A DNA stretch of 64,000 nt from Pseudolabrys sp035718275 (lineage in GTDB: Bacteria > Pseudomonadota > Alphaproteobacteria > Rhizobiales > Xanthobacteraceae), in assembly GCA_035718275.1 (NCBI GenBank), contig DASTHI010000031.1:124001-188000 (forward strand), read 5' to 3'. The position numbers were made by a program, and so were the translations under genes. The notes under the pieces are model-generated. The model searched no databases and was not told where the DNA came from. It was given only the letters and a program-made list of their open reading frames with translations. Shown here in pieces: positions 50,580-59,788 of this stretch (positions are counted from its first letter, which is position 1; each line of letters opens with the position of its first letter).

Positions 50580-51638
50580 CTAGCCGCTCAAGGTACGGCA
50601 ACGATCTTTGGGCAGGTGCAGCCACACGGCGCTGCCTTGCGGAATATCCGCACGCGCGGCAGTTAGGACGCGCAATTGCGTCCCATCCCTGGCCTCAACC
50701 ATATAGTCCCGGCTGCCGCCGAGAAAGACCTGCCTCACGACTGTACCTGGTACGGTGTTTTCACCCTGCCGCTCCGAGGCAAATATCTCGATGTCGTGGG
50801 GGCGGATGGACACGGGCGTCGAACAGCCGGCAACGACCGGCTGTCCGCTGCATTGCAGCGGGACTCCCGCGAACTCTACGCATGAGTCGTCGAGACCCTT
50901 GCCGTGGATGACATTGCTCGAACCGATGAACCGCGCCACGAATTCGGAGCGGGGGCGATCGTAGATTTCTTCGGGGGATCCAGCCTGCTCGACCTTGCCG
51001 GCATTCATTACTGCGATCAGATCGGCGGTGGTCATCGCCTCGGATTGATCATGCGTCACGTACACAGTCGTGTACCGGAATGCATCATGCAGACGGCGGA
51101 CCTCAAATCGCATTTCTTCTCGCAAATTGGCATCGAGATTGGACAATGGTTCGTCGAGCAGTAACGTCTCAGGCTCAATGATGAGGGCGCGGGCGAGCGC
51201 AACGCGCTGCTGCTGTCCTCCGGACAATTCGCCTGGATAGCGCTCTGCCAGTGGCGCCAGCTTGGTTGTCGCAAGTATCACGTCAAGCTTCTTGGCGATC
51301 GTGCCGCGATCCATTTTCCGGAGCTTGAGGCCATAGACGATATTTTCCGCGACAGTCATGTGCGGCCATAACGCGTAGCTCTGAAATATCATGGACATGT
51401 TGCGGCGCTCAGGGGGCAGCGTATTTGTCGGCGATGACATCAGCTTGTCGCCGACACGAATTTCGCCATCGCTCGGCTCGACGAAGCCAGCGATCAAGCG
51501 CAGCGTCGTGGTCTTTCCGCAGCCCGAGGGGCCGAGAAGACAGACAAGATGGCCATGCTCGATATTGAGCGAGACGTTGTCAACGACAGCGATCTCCCCG
51601 TACCGTTTGGTGAGCCCCCGCAACTCGACCGACGCCAC
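50580..51638 (-). CDS. ABC transporter ATP-binding protein (FbpC/PotA-like)
   Basis: A 352-residue ATPase with an N-terminal nucleotide-binding domain and a C-terminal TOBE-type domain (from about residue 280). Walker A is GPSGCGKTTTLR, the signature is LSGGQQQR and Walker B is TLLLDEPLSNLDA. GTG 51638 has a perfect AGGAGG at seven to twelve bases upstream, much better than the open frame's ATG at 51692. It heads the transporter operon read leftward. Confidence 0.92.
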   Translation of the reverse strand: MASVELRGLTKRYGEIAVVDNVSLNIEHGHLVCLLGPSGCGKTTTLRLIAGFVEPSDGEIRVGDKLMSSPTNTLPPERRNMSMIFQSYALWPHMTVAENIVYGLKLRKMDRGTIAKKLDVILATTKLAPLAERYPGELSGGQQQRVALARALIIEPETLLLDEPLSNLDANLREEMRFEVRRLHDAFRYTTVYVTHDQSEAMTTADLIAVMNAGKVEQAGSPEEIYDRPRSEFVARFIGSSNVIHGKGLDDSCVEFAGVPLQCSGQPVVAGCSTPVSIRPHDIEIFASERQGENTVPGTVVRQVFLGGSRDYMVEARDGTQLRVLTAARADIPQGSAVWLHLPKDRCRTLSG

Positions 51639-51723
51639 GCCTTTCCTCCTGTCGCTATGACGGCCTATTGGCTTCTGCTGTACCAACCGCAAATGGCAAC
51701 CTTTTTCGATTGCGCATCTGTCA

Positions 51724-52515
51724 TCAAGTGCCTGTAAACACCGGCTTCCTCTTTTCCATGAACGCCTTTCTTCCTTCGATATAGTCGCTGCTGGCGAAGC
51801 ATTGCGCCACCATTTCTTCGCATCGTTTGAGATCGCGCCGGCTTTCGTCCTTAAGTACCTCGCCCACTATGAACTTGACCGAGTTCACCGTCAGCGGCGC
51901 GTTTGCGCTAATTGTTTCAGCATAGTCCTTCACGAATTTTTCGAGGTCGCTGTCAGGAAGCATTCGATTGACCAAACCCATTTGGAGGGCTTCAGCCGCA
52001 GTGAACTGCCGGGCGGTGAAAAAGATTTCTTTTGCGAACGAAGGACCGACCAGATCGACCAGTTTCTTGATGCCCTTGAAACCGTAGCCAAGACCCAGCT
52101 TCGCAGCCGGAACGCCGAATTTCGAATTATCGGAGCAGAGCCGCAGATCGCAGCAGAGCGCCAGGCCGACACCGCCGCCGATGCAATAGCCGCGGATCAT
52201 GGCAATGGTCGGCTTAGGGAATTCGTAGACCGCAGTGTTCGCGAGATCGACCGCCTGGTTGTACCGATCGATGGCTTCCTTGCTCGATCTCTCGCTTTCG
52301 AATTTTGAAATGTCGGCTCCGGATACAAATGCCTTGCCTCCGGCGCCGGTAAGCACGACGACGCGGATGGTCGTATCTGCGGCAAAGTCGGCGAGAAAGC
52401 TGGAGGCCGCCTGCCACATCTCGAGTGAGACCGCGTTGTGCCGCTCCGGATTATTGAAAATCAGATAGCCGACGCCGCCCTCCTTTCGGGCCAGCATCTT
52501 GTCGGTTTGCGTCAT
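51724..52515 (-). CDS. Crotonase (enoyl-CoA hydratase/isomerase) family protein lacking both catalytic Glu
   Basis: A 263-residue crotonase-fold protein. Oxyanion-hole strands are FVSGADISKFE and the AxxGGG loop reads RGYCIGGGVGLALCCDLRL. In enoyl-CoA hydratase the catalytic Glu pair lies in GGGxELAMMCD and FGxPE; here these are Gly and Ala (GGGVGLALCCD, FGVPAAKLGLG). It is therefore unlikely to hydrate by the usual mechanism, but can still bind an acyl-CoA; isomerase, decarboxylase, dehalogenase or hydrolase roles occur in the fold. Start 52515 has AAGGAAG upstream. A family III CoA-transferase gene is next upstream. Confidence 0.9.
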   Translation of the reverse strand: MTQTDKMLARKEGGVGYLIFNNPERHNAVSLEMWQAASSFLADFAADTTIRVVVLTGAGGKAFVSGADISKFESERSSKEAIDRYNQAVDLANTAVYEFPKPTIAMIRGYCIGGGVGLALCCDLRLCSDNSKFGVPAAKLGLGYGFKGIKKLVDLVGPSFAKEIFFTARQFTAAEALQMGLVNRMLPDSDLEKFVKDYAETISANAPLTVNSVKFIVGEVLKDESRRDLKRCEEMVAQCFASSDYIEGRKAFMEKRKPVFTGT

Positions 52516-52650
52516 TGCAATGCTTCCTTTTTCTTCAGCGTCACCTAGCGAGCGGGCGAAGCGAACCTCGAAGCATCGCCGCAAGGGCTTCTCTGACGCC
52601 TCGGTTTCGAACCTCGAACGCGGTCATCTCAAAACGACCGATAGAGCTCT

Positions 52651-53844
52651 TCACACCGCGTGCACCTTGTGTAATTCGACTATTTCCGCTTCGTTAAACC
52701 CGAATTCCTTGAGCACTTCATCCGTGTGCTGACCCTGGTCAGGTGGCGTCGCCACGATCCTGCTCGGCGTACGCGATAGATTGACCGGTTGTCCGACAAA
52801 GACCTGCTCGCCGCCGTCCGGACGCCGCGCGGCTTGCGCGATCCTGATATGACGCACTTGCTCGTCGGCAAACATCTGATCGATTGAATAGATCGGCCCG
52901 CATGGCACGCCGCTGCGGTTGAAAATTTCGATCCATTCGGCGCTGCTTTTGTGAACGGTTCGCTTGTCGATCTCGGCGTTGATGGCTTCGCGATTTTTCG
53001 ACCGCAATGCGCCTGTTGCAAAATCCGGATGCTTGATCAGCTCCGGGGCCTCGATCGCTTTGCAGAGGCGTTCCCACATGACCTGTCCGGTCGACGCGAT
53101 ATTGATGTGGCCATCACTGGTCTTGAACACGCCGGTTGGGATGCTGGTCGGATGATTGTTGCCCGCCTGTTTTGGTACTTCCTGCGCCTGCAACCACCGT
53201 GCGGCCTGGAAATCGAGCATGAAGATCTGTGCCTGCAACAAGGACGTGTTCACCCACTGTCCACGGCCCGAACTCTCACGTTCAAGCAACGCAACCATGA
53301 TGCCGAGTGCGCAAAACAGCCCTGCCGTCAAGTCCGCGATAGGAATGCCTGCACGCACCGGCCCCTGGCCGGGCAATCCGGTGATCGACATCAACCCACC
53401 CATGCCTTGTGCAATCTGATCGAAGCCGGGGCGGTCGCGATAGGGCCCATCCTGGCCAAAACCCGAAATGCTGCCGAGGATGATTCCTTCGTTGATTTTT
53501 CTAAGCGACTCGTAATCGATGCCGAGTCGATCCTTCACGTCCGGCCGAAAGTTCTCGACCACGACATCAGCTCTTGTGACCATGCGCCTGAACGCCGCGA
53601 TCCCCTGCGGAGACTTCAAATCCAGCGTCATGCTTCGCTTGTTGCGATGAAGGTTTTGGAAATCCGGGCCGTTGCGCGGGCCTCCGGGACCTTCGCCCTT
53701 TTCGAGATGCGGGGGCGTCTCGATCTTGATGACATTGGCGCCCCAGTCGGCAAGTTGCCGAACGCAGGTGGGGCCCGACCGCACACGGGTGAGATCGAGC
53801 ACCGTAAAGCGGGAAAGGGCCTCAGAGGCCCTGGGAAACGGCAT
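52651..53844 (-). CDS. CaiB/BaiF (family III) CoA-transferase
   Basis: A 397-residue CoA-transferase. Visible are VLDLTRVRSGPTCVRQLADWGANVIKIE (N-terminal Rossmann-like), RSMTLDLKSPQGI, VENFRPDVKDRLGIDYESL and GPVRAGIPIADLTAG, whose Asp is the catalytic residue forming the acyl anhydride. Family members move CoA between acids such as carnitine, formate/oxalate, phenyllactate or alkylsuccinates. ATG 53844 has CCGGAG eight bases upstream. With the atypical crotonase it forms a small acyl-CoA module. Confidence 0.92.
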   Translation of the reverse strand: MPFPRASEALSRFTVLDLTRVRSGPTCVRQLADWGANVIKIETPPHLEKGEGPGGPRNGPDFQNLHRNKRSMTLDLKSPQGIAAFRRMVTRADVVVENFRPDVKDRLGIDYESLRKINEGIILGSISGFGQDGPYRDRPGFDQIAQGMGGLMSITGLPGQGPVRAGIPIADLTAGLFCALGIMVALLERESSGRGQWVNTSLLQAQIFMLDFQAARWLQAQEVPKQAGNNHPTSIPTGVFKTSDGHINIASTGQVMWERLCKAIEAPELIKHPDFATGALRSKNREAINAEIDKRTVHKSSAEWIEIFNRSGVPCGPIYSIDQMFADEQVRHIRIAQAARRPDGGEQVFVGQPVNLSRTPSRIVATPPDQGQHTDEVLKEFGFNEAEIVELHKVHAV

Positions 53845-54236
53845 TACGCAACTCCGGAATGTGTGTTTCGGCCCAGGACTGGATTTTCGAGCCGACATTC
53901 CCCGATCTTCCCTGCCTTGTCTATCGCACCTGGATTCGGCCGGCGCCTGCGTGGCGGCAAACCACTTTATTCATCATTTTCCGCAATCGGGAGAAGGCGT
54001 GCCTTGAAAAGAACACCACGGGCTGTCATATGTGCCCGAACGGAAGGAACACCCCACCCCGGGCCTGCGGGCAGCGTGCACGAAACTCACCAAGGCGAAT
54101 TTCGCCCCGCCTCCTCCGTCACCTCCAAAACCCGACAACCCTGGCCACGCGGGATGTCATGCGCAAGGCGATGTCGCCGGCTGCGACTGCAGCATGGGCT
54201 GGTTCGCTTTGAGTTCGTAACAGAGAAAGAGATTCT
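53845..54236. other. 392-base gap before the DEAD-box helicase, no gene
   Basis: I find no gene here. It holds the start region of the CoA-transferase leftward and the likely leader of the helicase rightward. A candidate promoter at 54003-54032 would give a leader of about 200 bases, as in many cold-induced RNA helicase and IF-1 operons. The leader is C-rich and shows no obvious strong stem-loop. Confidence 0.5.
54003..54032 (+). promoter_or_regulatory. Candidate promoter of the helicase-IF1 operon
   Basis: CTTGAA (54003-54008) is followed after 17-18 bases by TCATAT/CATATG (54026-54032). The -35 fits the alphaproteobacterial TTGAC/CTTGA pattern. It lies about 205 bases before the helicase start. 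Confidence 0.35.
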
Positions 54237-55589
54237 TTGATTTCATTTAACGAGTTTGGCCTCGCAGAGCCTATTGTTCGCGCCCTAGTGCACGAAAAAT
54301 ACGTCACTCCAACCCCGATCCAGTCGCAAACCATCCCCTTGGCCTGCCAGGGGCGCGATGTCATCGGCATCGCACAGACTGGAACCGGCAAGACCGCCGC
54401 GTTTGCGCTGCCGATCCTGAATCATCTGGTTTTCAAACGACAGCGGCCCGCCCCAAGATCGTGCCGCGTTCTGGTCCTGTCGCCGACGCGAGAACTTTCC
54501 GGTCAAATTGCCGAAAGCTTCCGCGCCTATGGCCGCAACATCCGGCCGCTCGAGGTCGCGCTTGCGATCGGCGGCGTGCCCATCAACCGGCAGGCACGGG
54601 CGCTTGCGCGCGGCGTAGAGGTGCTGGTGGCCACTCCGGGCCGACTGCTCGATCTGGCACAGAGTCGCGCTGTTTGCCTCGACCGAATCGAGGTTCTCGT
54701 GCTCGATGAAGCCGACCGCATGCTCGACATGGGCTTCATTCACGACATCAGGAAGATCGTCGCCATGCTGCCGAAGGCACGACAGACGCTGTTCTTCTCG
54801 GCAACAATGCCGGAGGAAATCGCTCATCTCGCAGCGGATATGCTCCGCGAGCCCGCGCGTGTTGCGGTGACACCCCAGGCGACGACAGCCGAGCGCATTT
54901 CACAACGGGTGATCCTCACAGACAAAGCATCCAAGCCGGCTTTGCTTGCCGAGATCATCAGAAGCGAACCGATTGATCGCGTGCTCGTTTTCGCCCGAAC
55001 GAAGCACGGTGCCGACAGGATCGTTCGCCAGCTCAGTCAGGCCGGACTGGCGGCGGAAGCGATCCACGGCAACAAATCACAGAATCAGCGCGAGCGAGTT
55101 CTGGCGGCATTCCGCAAGGGCCGCGTGCGGACGCTCGTTGCGACGGACATCGCCGCACGAGGCATCGATGTCGATGGCGTGAGCCACGTGGTCAACTACG
55201 ACCTGCCCAACATTCCGGAGAGTTATGTGCACAGAATCGGCCGCACCGCCCGCGCCGGCTCCGACGGCATGGCCATCTCCTTCTGCGACCACGACGAGCG
55301 TCCCTATCTGAGAGATATCGAGCGTCTCATTCGGATGAAGATTCCGTCGGTGGAGCGGCTCCGCGAGGCGCATTCAGGTCGACAGCACGCGAGGAAAGCT
55401 CACAACGGCAGGCCTCATCCTCGTGCAAAGGACCGATCGGCCCCGCCCCAGAACGCCGGTACCCGAACAGGTAGCGGTCACCACGCCCGGCAGCGCGCCG
55501 CCGCGAAAGGAGAGCATGCCGGCCTGGAAAATGTTAGATTCATGCAGCGCCCTAACCGCACTGTGACAGCGGATCGGTCGTCGAGGTAA
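54237..55589 (+). CDS. DEAD-box RNA helicase, RhlE type
   Basis: A 450-residue ATP-dependent RNA helicase. Motifs in order are the Q motif FGLAEPIVRALVHEKYVTPTPIQ, motif I AQTGTGKT, Ia PTRELSGQ, II DEAD, III SAT, and VI HRIGRTAR, with a basic, low-complexity C-terminal tail (from about 370). The start is a TTG at 54237, which gives the family N-terminus MISFNEFGLAEP; no ATG fits. It unwinds structured RNA, typically in ribosome assembly or cold adaptation. The IF-1 gene follows 14 bases after its stop. Confidence 0.93.
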   Translation: MISFNEFGLAEPIVRALVHEKYVTPTPIQSQTIPLACQGRDVIGIAQTGTGKTAAFALPILNHLVFKRQRPAPRSCRVLVLSPTRELSGQIAESFRAYGRNIRPLEVALAIGGVPINRQARALARGVEVLVATPGRLLDLAQSRAVCLDRIEVLVLDEADRMLDMGFIHDIRKIVAMLPKARQTLFFSATMPEEIAHLAADMLREPARVAVTPQATTAERISQRVILTDKASKPALLAEIIRSEPIDRVLVFARTKHGADRIVRQLSQAGLAAEAIHGNKSQNQRERVLAAFRKGRVRTLVATDIAARGIDVDGVSHVVNYDLPNIPESYVHRIGRTARAGSDGMAISFCDHDERPYLRDIERLIRMKIPSVERLREAHSGRQHARKAHNGRPHPRAKDRSAPPQNAGTRTGSGHHARQRAAAKGEHAGLENVRFMQRPNRTVTADRSSR

Positions 55590-55603
55590 TTGGAGGCCAC
55601 TGG

Positions 55604-55879
55604 ATGGCGAAAGAGGAACTGCTGGAATTTGATGGCACCGTGACCGAAGTTTTGCCGGACGGCAACTTCCGCGTGAAACTCGACAATGATCACGAGGTTT
55701 TGGCCTATACCGCCGGAAAGATGCGAAAATTCCGCATACGAACCGGTGTAGGTGACCGGGTGATCGTGGAGATGTCGCCGTACGACCTGCAGCGCGGCCG
55801 GATCAGCTTCCGTCACAAAGGGGATGCGCCATCACCCGCACCACAGCAGCGCCGCCCGACTTTTCGCGGCAGGCGATGA
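55604..55879 (+). CDS. infA: Translation initiation factor IF-1
   Basis: A 91-residue OB-fold protein. The core MAKEELLEFDGTVTEVLPDG, GKMRKFRIRTGVGDRV and SPYDLQRGRISFRHK matches IF-1, which binds the 30S A site. It is 91 residues against about 72 in most bacteria and ends in a 15-residue Pro/Arg-rich tail. The residue after GKMRK is Phe where most IF-1 has Asn-Arg, and the loop around VGD differs, so this is probably a second copy in the genome. TTGGAGG is nine bases upstream of ATG 55604. It lies 14 bases after the helicase, an arrangement that suggests a cold-induced translation unit. Confidence 0.92.
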   Translation: MAKEELLEFDGTVTEVLPDGNFRVKLDNDHEVLAYTAGKMRKFRIRTGVGDRVIVEMSPYDLQRGRISFRHKGDAPSPAPQQRRPTFRGRR

Positions 55880-55958
55880 GGTTACCCCGCGGGGGCTGGC
55901 CGGTTTGTCAGGAACTGCGTCGCGCTGGGGGCACGCATATCATGGAGCACGCGTGCCG

Positions 55959-57473
55959 ATGAAAACCTCCTTTCTCCACCGCACCATTCTTGCGATTGCG
56001 GTCGCTGCTTCTTTCGGCGCCGCCACTGCGCAACAGCCGCAAACACAGCCCCCGCAATCCGCCTCGCAGGAGCGGCACCAACAGCCAAAAGGCGTGCTTC
56101 GGCTGTTGCCTGCCGATGCAGTGACGGAACATTGGATCGAGACGCCGCGCGGAAAGCTTGTGTATACTGCAACGGCCGGCACACTCGCCTTTTATGACCA
56201 ATCCGGCGAGCAGAGCGCATCCGTTTTCTATACTGCGTATGTAGCCAAGGATGGCGAAGCCAACCGCCCGGTCACGTTTGTCTTTAACGGCGGGCCCGGC
56301 GCTGCTTCTGCTTTTCTGCATCTCGGCCTCGTGGGGCCGCGAATTCTCGACTTCGGACCGGAGGCTCGCGATGCGAGCCGCGCGACATTGCGTGACAACC
56401 CGGATACCTGGCTCGCCTTCACCGATCTGGTGCTGATTGATCCGATCGGTACCGGCTGGAGCCGATCGGTAAAGCCCGAAGACGCGAAGAACTTCTGGAG
56501 CGTGCGTAGCGATGCCGAGGCCATGGCAAAGGCCGTCGCTCTGTACATCGCGAAAAACAACCGCGCCGCATCACCGAAATATCTACTGGGCGAAAGCTAC
56601 GGCGGTTTTCGTGCCGCCAAGACCGCGCGCGCCCTTCAACGCGATCAAGGCATAACCATAAACGGCATCGTCATGCTGTCCCCTTTAATCGAGGGATGGC
56701 TGACGTTCGGTGACGATGGTTCAGCCCTGCATGCCGCACTCCAGTTGCCGTCGCTTGCGGCAGCCGAACTTGAACGCAAGAACGCGTTTACTCCGGAGGC
56801 ATTTGCTGAGGCGGAAAAATTCGCACTGACCGAGTATCTCGTTACGTTGTCCGGCAAGACTCCGACTGGTGATGCCGCCGCGAGATTTTATCGGCGCGTC
56901 GCGCAACTAACCGGATTGCCGCTGGATACGGTCGCGCAGGCCCGCGGATTCGCCAATACTGCGTATGTAAAGAATCTGCGCGGGACGGAGCGCAAGATTG
57001 TCAGTCGCTATGATGCGACGTTCGCGATCGACGATCCCCATCCAGAGTCGCGCTCCTCGCGTGGACCCGATCCGATCCTGGACGCTCTCACGCGTGCCTA
57101 TGGCGGCGCGATGACGAGCTACGCCCGCAACGAGCTCGGCTTCAAGACGGAGATGACATATTCGCTGCTGGCTGGCGACGTCACAAGTCACTGGGACTGG
57201 CAGGGCGGCCGCGTGCAGGCCGGCGTGGAAGAGGATCTGCGTATCCTGCTTGCCTTTACCCCTTCATTCCGCCTGCTGATCGCGCACGGATATTCGGACA
57301 TGGTTACGCCTTACGCGATGACCCAGTACGTATTGGATCACATGCCGGCGTTTGATCCGCCGGGTCGCGTGCAGCTGAAGCTCTACCGCGGCGGGCATAT
57401 GCTTTACCTTGACCGCCAATCTCGCCATGCATTCAGCAGGGACGCCGCGTCCTACTATCGTGCAGGGGAGTAG
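55959..57473 (+). CDS. S10 family serine carboxypeptidase-like protein, exported
   Basis: A 504-residue exported protein. The signal peptide MKTSFLHRTILAIAVAASFG ends near ATA-QQ, followed by a Gln/Pro-rich linker. The alpha/beta hydrolase core has NGGPGAASAFLHLGLVGP (oxyanion region; NGGPGSSS in classical members), GESYGGFRAAK (Ser nucleophile), AHGYSDMVTPY (Asp) and GGHMLYLDR (His). All three catalytic residues are present. Bacterial S10 peptidases remove C-terminal residues or act on acyl esters in the periplasm. ATG 55959 and GTG 55953 are possible starts; the open frame overlaps the end of infA. Confidence 0.9.
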   Translation: MKTSFLHRTILAIAVAASFGAATAQQPQTQPPQSASQERHQQPKGVLRLLPADAVTEHWIETPRGKLVYTATAGTLAFYDQSGEQSASVFYTAYVAKDGEANRPVTFVFNGGPGAASAFLHLGLVGPRILDFGPEARDASRATLRDNPDTWLAFTDLVLIDPIGTGWSRSVKPEDAKNFWSVRSDAEAMAKAVALYIAKNNRAASPKYLLGESYGGFRAAKTARALQRDQGITINGIVMLSPLIEGWLTFGDDGSALHAALQLPSLAAAELERKNAFTPEAFAEAEKFALTEYLVTLSGKTPTGDAAARFYRRVAQLTGLPLDTVAQARGFANTAYVKNLRGTERKIVSRYDATFAIDDPHPESRSSRGPDPILDALTRAYGGAMTSYARNELGFKTEMTYSLLAGDVTSHWDWQGGRVQAGVEEDLRILLAFTPSFRLLIAHGYSDMVTPYAMTQYVLDHMPAFDPPGRVQLKLYRGGHMLYLDRQSRHAFSRDAASYYRAGE

Positions 57474-57494
57474 CCGCGACGGCGATGATTGTCT

Positions 57495-59690
57495 TCACGC
57501 GGATGGGGTTGGTTCGCGAACGCGCGAGGGCCGCAGCAGGAAGAGAAGAAGCGAGCGCCCGGTAACTTGATAATCGTTACCGAACCCGAAGCGCACCCGA
57601 TCTTCCGGATCGCCATCCTCATCAGGAAGATTTGTATCGATAAGCCGCTCCCAATCGCGACCGCCGTTTACTTCAGGTAATTTGAACACGACAACGTCGT
57701 TATGGGCGTTGAAGACGAGCAGCAGGGTCGCTTCGCTGCCGCGCCTGCGAATCCCACTCGGCTGAGCGCGTCCGTCGAGCAGCAGGCCGAAGCAGCGGCC
57801 GTTGGAATCGTGCCAATGGTCAGAACTCATTTCGGTACCGTCAGGCGTGAGCCAAGTTGAGTCCTTCACGCCGAGTTCGTCGTTCCAGCGGGCAGTCAGA
57901 AAACGGCTTTGCCGCAGCACTGCGTACTGGCGCCGCAATGAGGCGAGACGCTCGACAAATCGAGTGAGCGACGTGGCATTTTCATCATGCTGCCAGGATA
58001 GCCAAGAGATTTCATTATCCTGGCAATACGAATTGTTGTTTCCCTTCTGTGTCCGCCCGAATTCGTCGCCTGCCAGCACCATCGGAGTGCCCTGCGAGAG
58101 CAGAAGGGTCGCAAGCATGTTCCGCTTTTGCCGTTCCCGAATCTTAACGATGCTGGGATCTTCCGTCGGACCTTCGACACCGTAGTTGTACGAGTGGTTG
58201 TTGGAACTGCCGTCGCGATTGTCCTCGCCATTCGCCTCGTTGTGTTTGTCGTTGTAGGAGACCAGATCGTTCAGTGTGAAGCCGTCGTGCGCTGTAATAA
58301 AATTGACGCTGGCCCACGGCTTCCTCCCCCGCCGGTTAAACAAGTCCGCCGAGGCCGCGATGCGCGCGGCCAGTTCGGCAAGCACCGCTTCGTCGCCCTT
58401 CCAGTACGCACGTACGGTGTCGCGATAGCGGTCGTTCCACTCGGCCCAGCCTGGCGGAAAGCGGCCGACCTGGTATCCGCCCGGACCGCAATCCCATGGT
58501 TCCGCGATTAGCTTGACCGATGACAAGACCGGATCCTGTCGGCAGGAATCGAGAAACCCGCCTCCTTCGTCAAATCCGTAAGGCTCACGTGCAAGAATGG
58601 TCGCGAGGTCAAAGCGAAAACCGTCAACATGCATTTCCTGCACCCAATATCGCAGGGAGTCGTTGACCATCTGCAATACGCGCTGGTGCGAAAGATTGAG
58701 CGTGTTACCAGTGCCGGTGTCATTGATGTAGTAGCGCTGCTGCTCAGGCAGCAGCCGATAGTAGGATGCGTTATCAATTCCCTTGAATGACAGCGTCGGA
58801 CCGAGTTCATTTCCTTCGGCCGTATGATTGTAGACGACATCAAGGATTAGCTCGATCCCACCATCGTGAAGCCGTGCAACCATCTCCTTGAATTCGGAGA
58901 ACGCAAAATCAGGCACGCTCGAATAGTTTTTTTCCGGAGCGAAAAACGAGATCGTGTTGTAACCCCAATAGTTCGCCAATCCTTTGTCCGCGAGGTGACT
59001 GTCCGTCACGAACGTATGCACCGGAAGAAACTCTACGGCTGTCATTCCGATCGAGCGGATATGCGCGAGCACGTCGGGTTCGCAAAATCCGCGGAAGGTG
59101 CCGCGATATTCCTCCGGCACCGCCGGATGTAGTTTGGTATGCCCGCGAACGTGAGTTTCGTAGATGATCGTTCGTTCCCAGGGAATAAGTGGCGGCCGGT
59201 CATCACCCCATGTGAACGCAGGGTCAATCACGCGGCATTTTGGAATGTAGGCTGCGCTGTCGCGGTCATCGAACGTCAGGTCGTCACCTGATTCCATGCG
59301 ATAACCGAACAATGCGGGATTCCAAGCCAGTTCGCCCACCACCGCCTTTGCATAGGGATCGAGCAGCAGCTTGTTGGGATTGAACCTGTGCCCATGCTCG
59401 GGATCATAAGGACCATGAACACGGTAGCCGTAGATCGTCCCCGGCCGGGCGTCGAGCAGAAATCCATGCCAGACTTCATCGGTGTATTCGGGCAGTTCGA
59501 TGCGCTCGATCTCACGTTCGCCATCCATGTCGAAAAGACAAAGTTCGACCTTGCTCGCATTCGCAGAAAACACCGCAAAATTGACCCCACGCCCCGTCCA
59601 GGTCGCACCTAGCGGAAAGGGCAGGCCCTCTTGAACACGAGAGCGTCGTCTCACCCGCGCTGCGGCATCGGCTCTCGTTCTTGCGTCCAT
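57495..59690 (-). CDS. glgX: Glycogen debranching enzyme GlgX
   Basis: A 731-residue GH13 isoamylase-type enzyme that removes branches from glycogen. It has an N-terminal CBM48-like domain (GATWTGRGVNFAVFSANASKVELCLFD), then the GH13 barrel. Catalytic triad motifs are DGFRFDLA (nucleophile Asp), KLIAEPWDCGPGGYQVG (acid/base Glu) and NFITAHDGFTLNDLVSYNDKHNEANGE (Asp). The C-terminal beta domain follows. Length and order are typical. ATG 59690 has AGGGGC upstream. The zinc alcohol dehydrogenase gene lies 98 bases upstream on the same strand. Confidence 0.94.
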   Translation of the reverse strand: MDARTRADAAARVRRRSRVQEGLPFPLGATWTGRGVNFAVFSANASKVELCLFDMDGEREIERIELPEYTDEVWHGFLLDARPGTIYGYRVHGPYDPEHGHRFNPNKLLLDPYAKAVVGELAWNPALFGYRMESGDDLTFDDRDSAAYIPKCRVIDPAFTWGDDRPPLIPWERTIIYETHVRGHTKLHPAVPEEYRGTFRGFCEPDVLAHIRSIGMTAVEFLPVHTFVTDSHLADKGLANYWGYNTISFFAPEKNYSSVPDFAFSEFKEMVARLHDGGIELILDVVYNHTAEGNELGPTLSFKGIDNASYYRLLPEQQRYYINDTGTGNTLNLSHQRVLQMVNDSLRYWVQEMHVDGFRFDLATILAREPYGFDEGGGFLDSCRQDPVLSSVKLIAEPWDCGPGGYQVGRFPPGWAEWNDRYRDTVRAYWKGDEAVLAELAARIAASADLFNRRGRKPWASVNFITAHDGFTLNDLVSYNDKHNEANGEDNRDGSSNNHSYNYGVEGPTEDPSIVKIRERQKRNMLATLLLSQGTPMVLAGDEFGRTQKGNNNSYCQDNEISWLSWQHDENATSLTRFVERLASLRRQYAVLRQSRFLTARWNDELGVKDSTWLTPDGTEMSSDHWHDSNGRCFGLLLDGRAQPSGIRRRGSEATLLLVFNAHNDVVVFKLPEVNGGRDWERLIDTNLPDEDGDPEDRVRFGFGNDYQVTGRSLLLFLLRPSRVREPTPSA

Positions 59691-59788
59691 TGAAGCCCCT
59701 AATCGCCGAATCAAATCGGGACGAGGCTTCCGGTTCCACTCCCCGCTGGAGCACTGGCGCAATTTCTAAGAGCGTGCGCCTGGGCGGG

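Noticed and set aside
52951..54240. 429-codon plus-strand open frame over the CoA-transferase
   Set aside because: Shadow of the CaiB-type gene, which has its catalytic Asp motif on the other strand.
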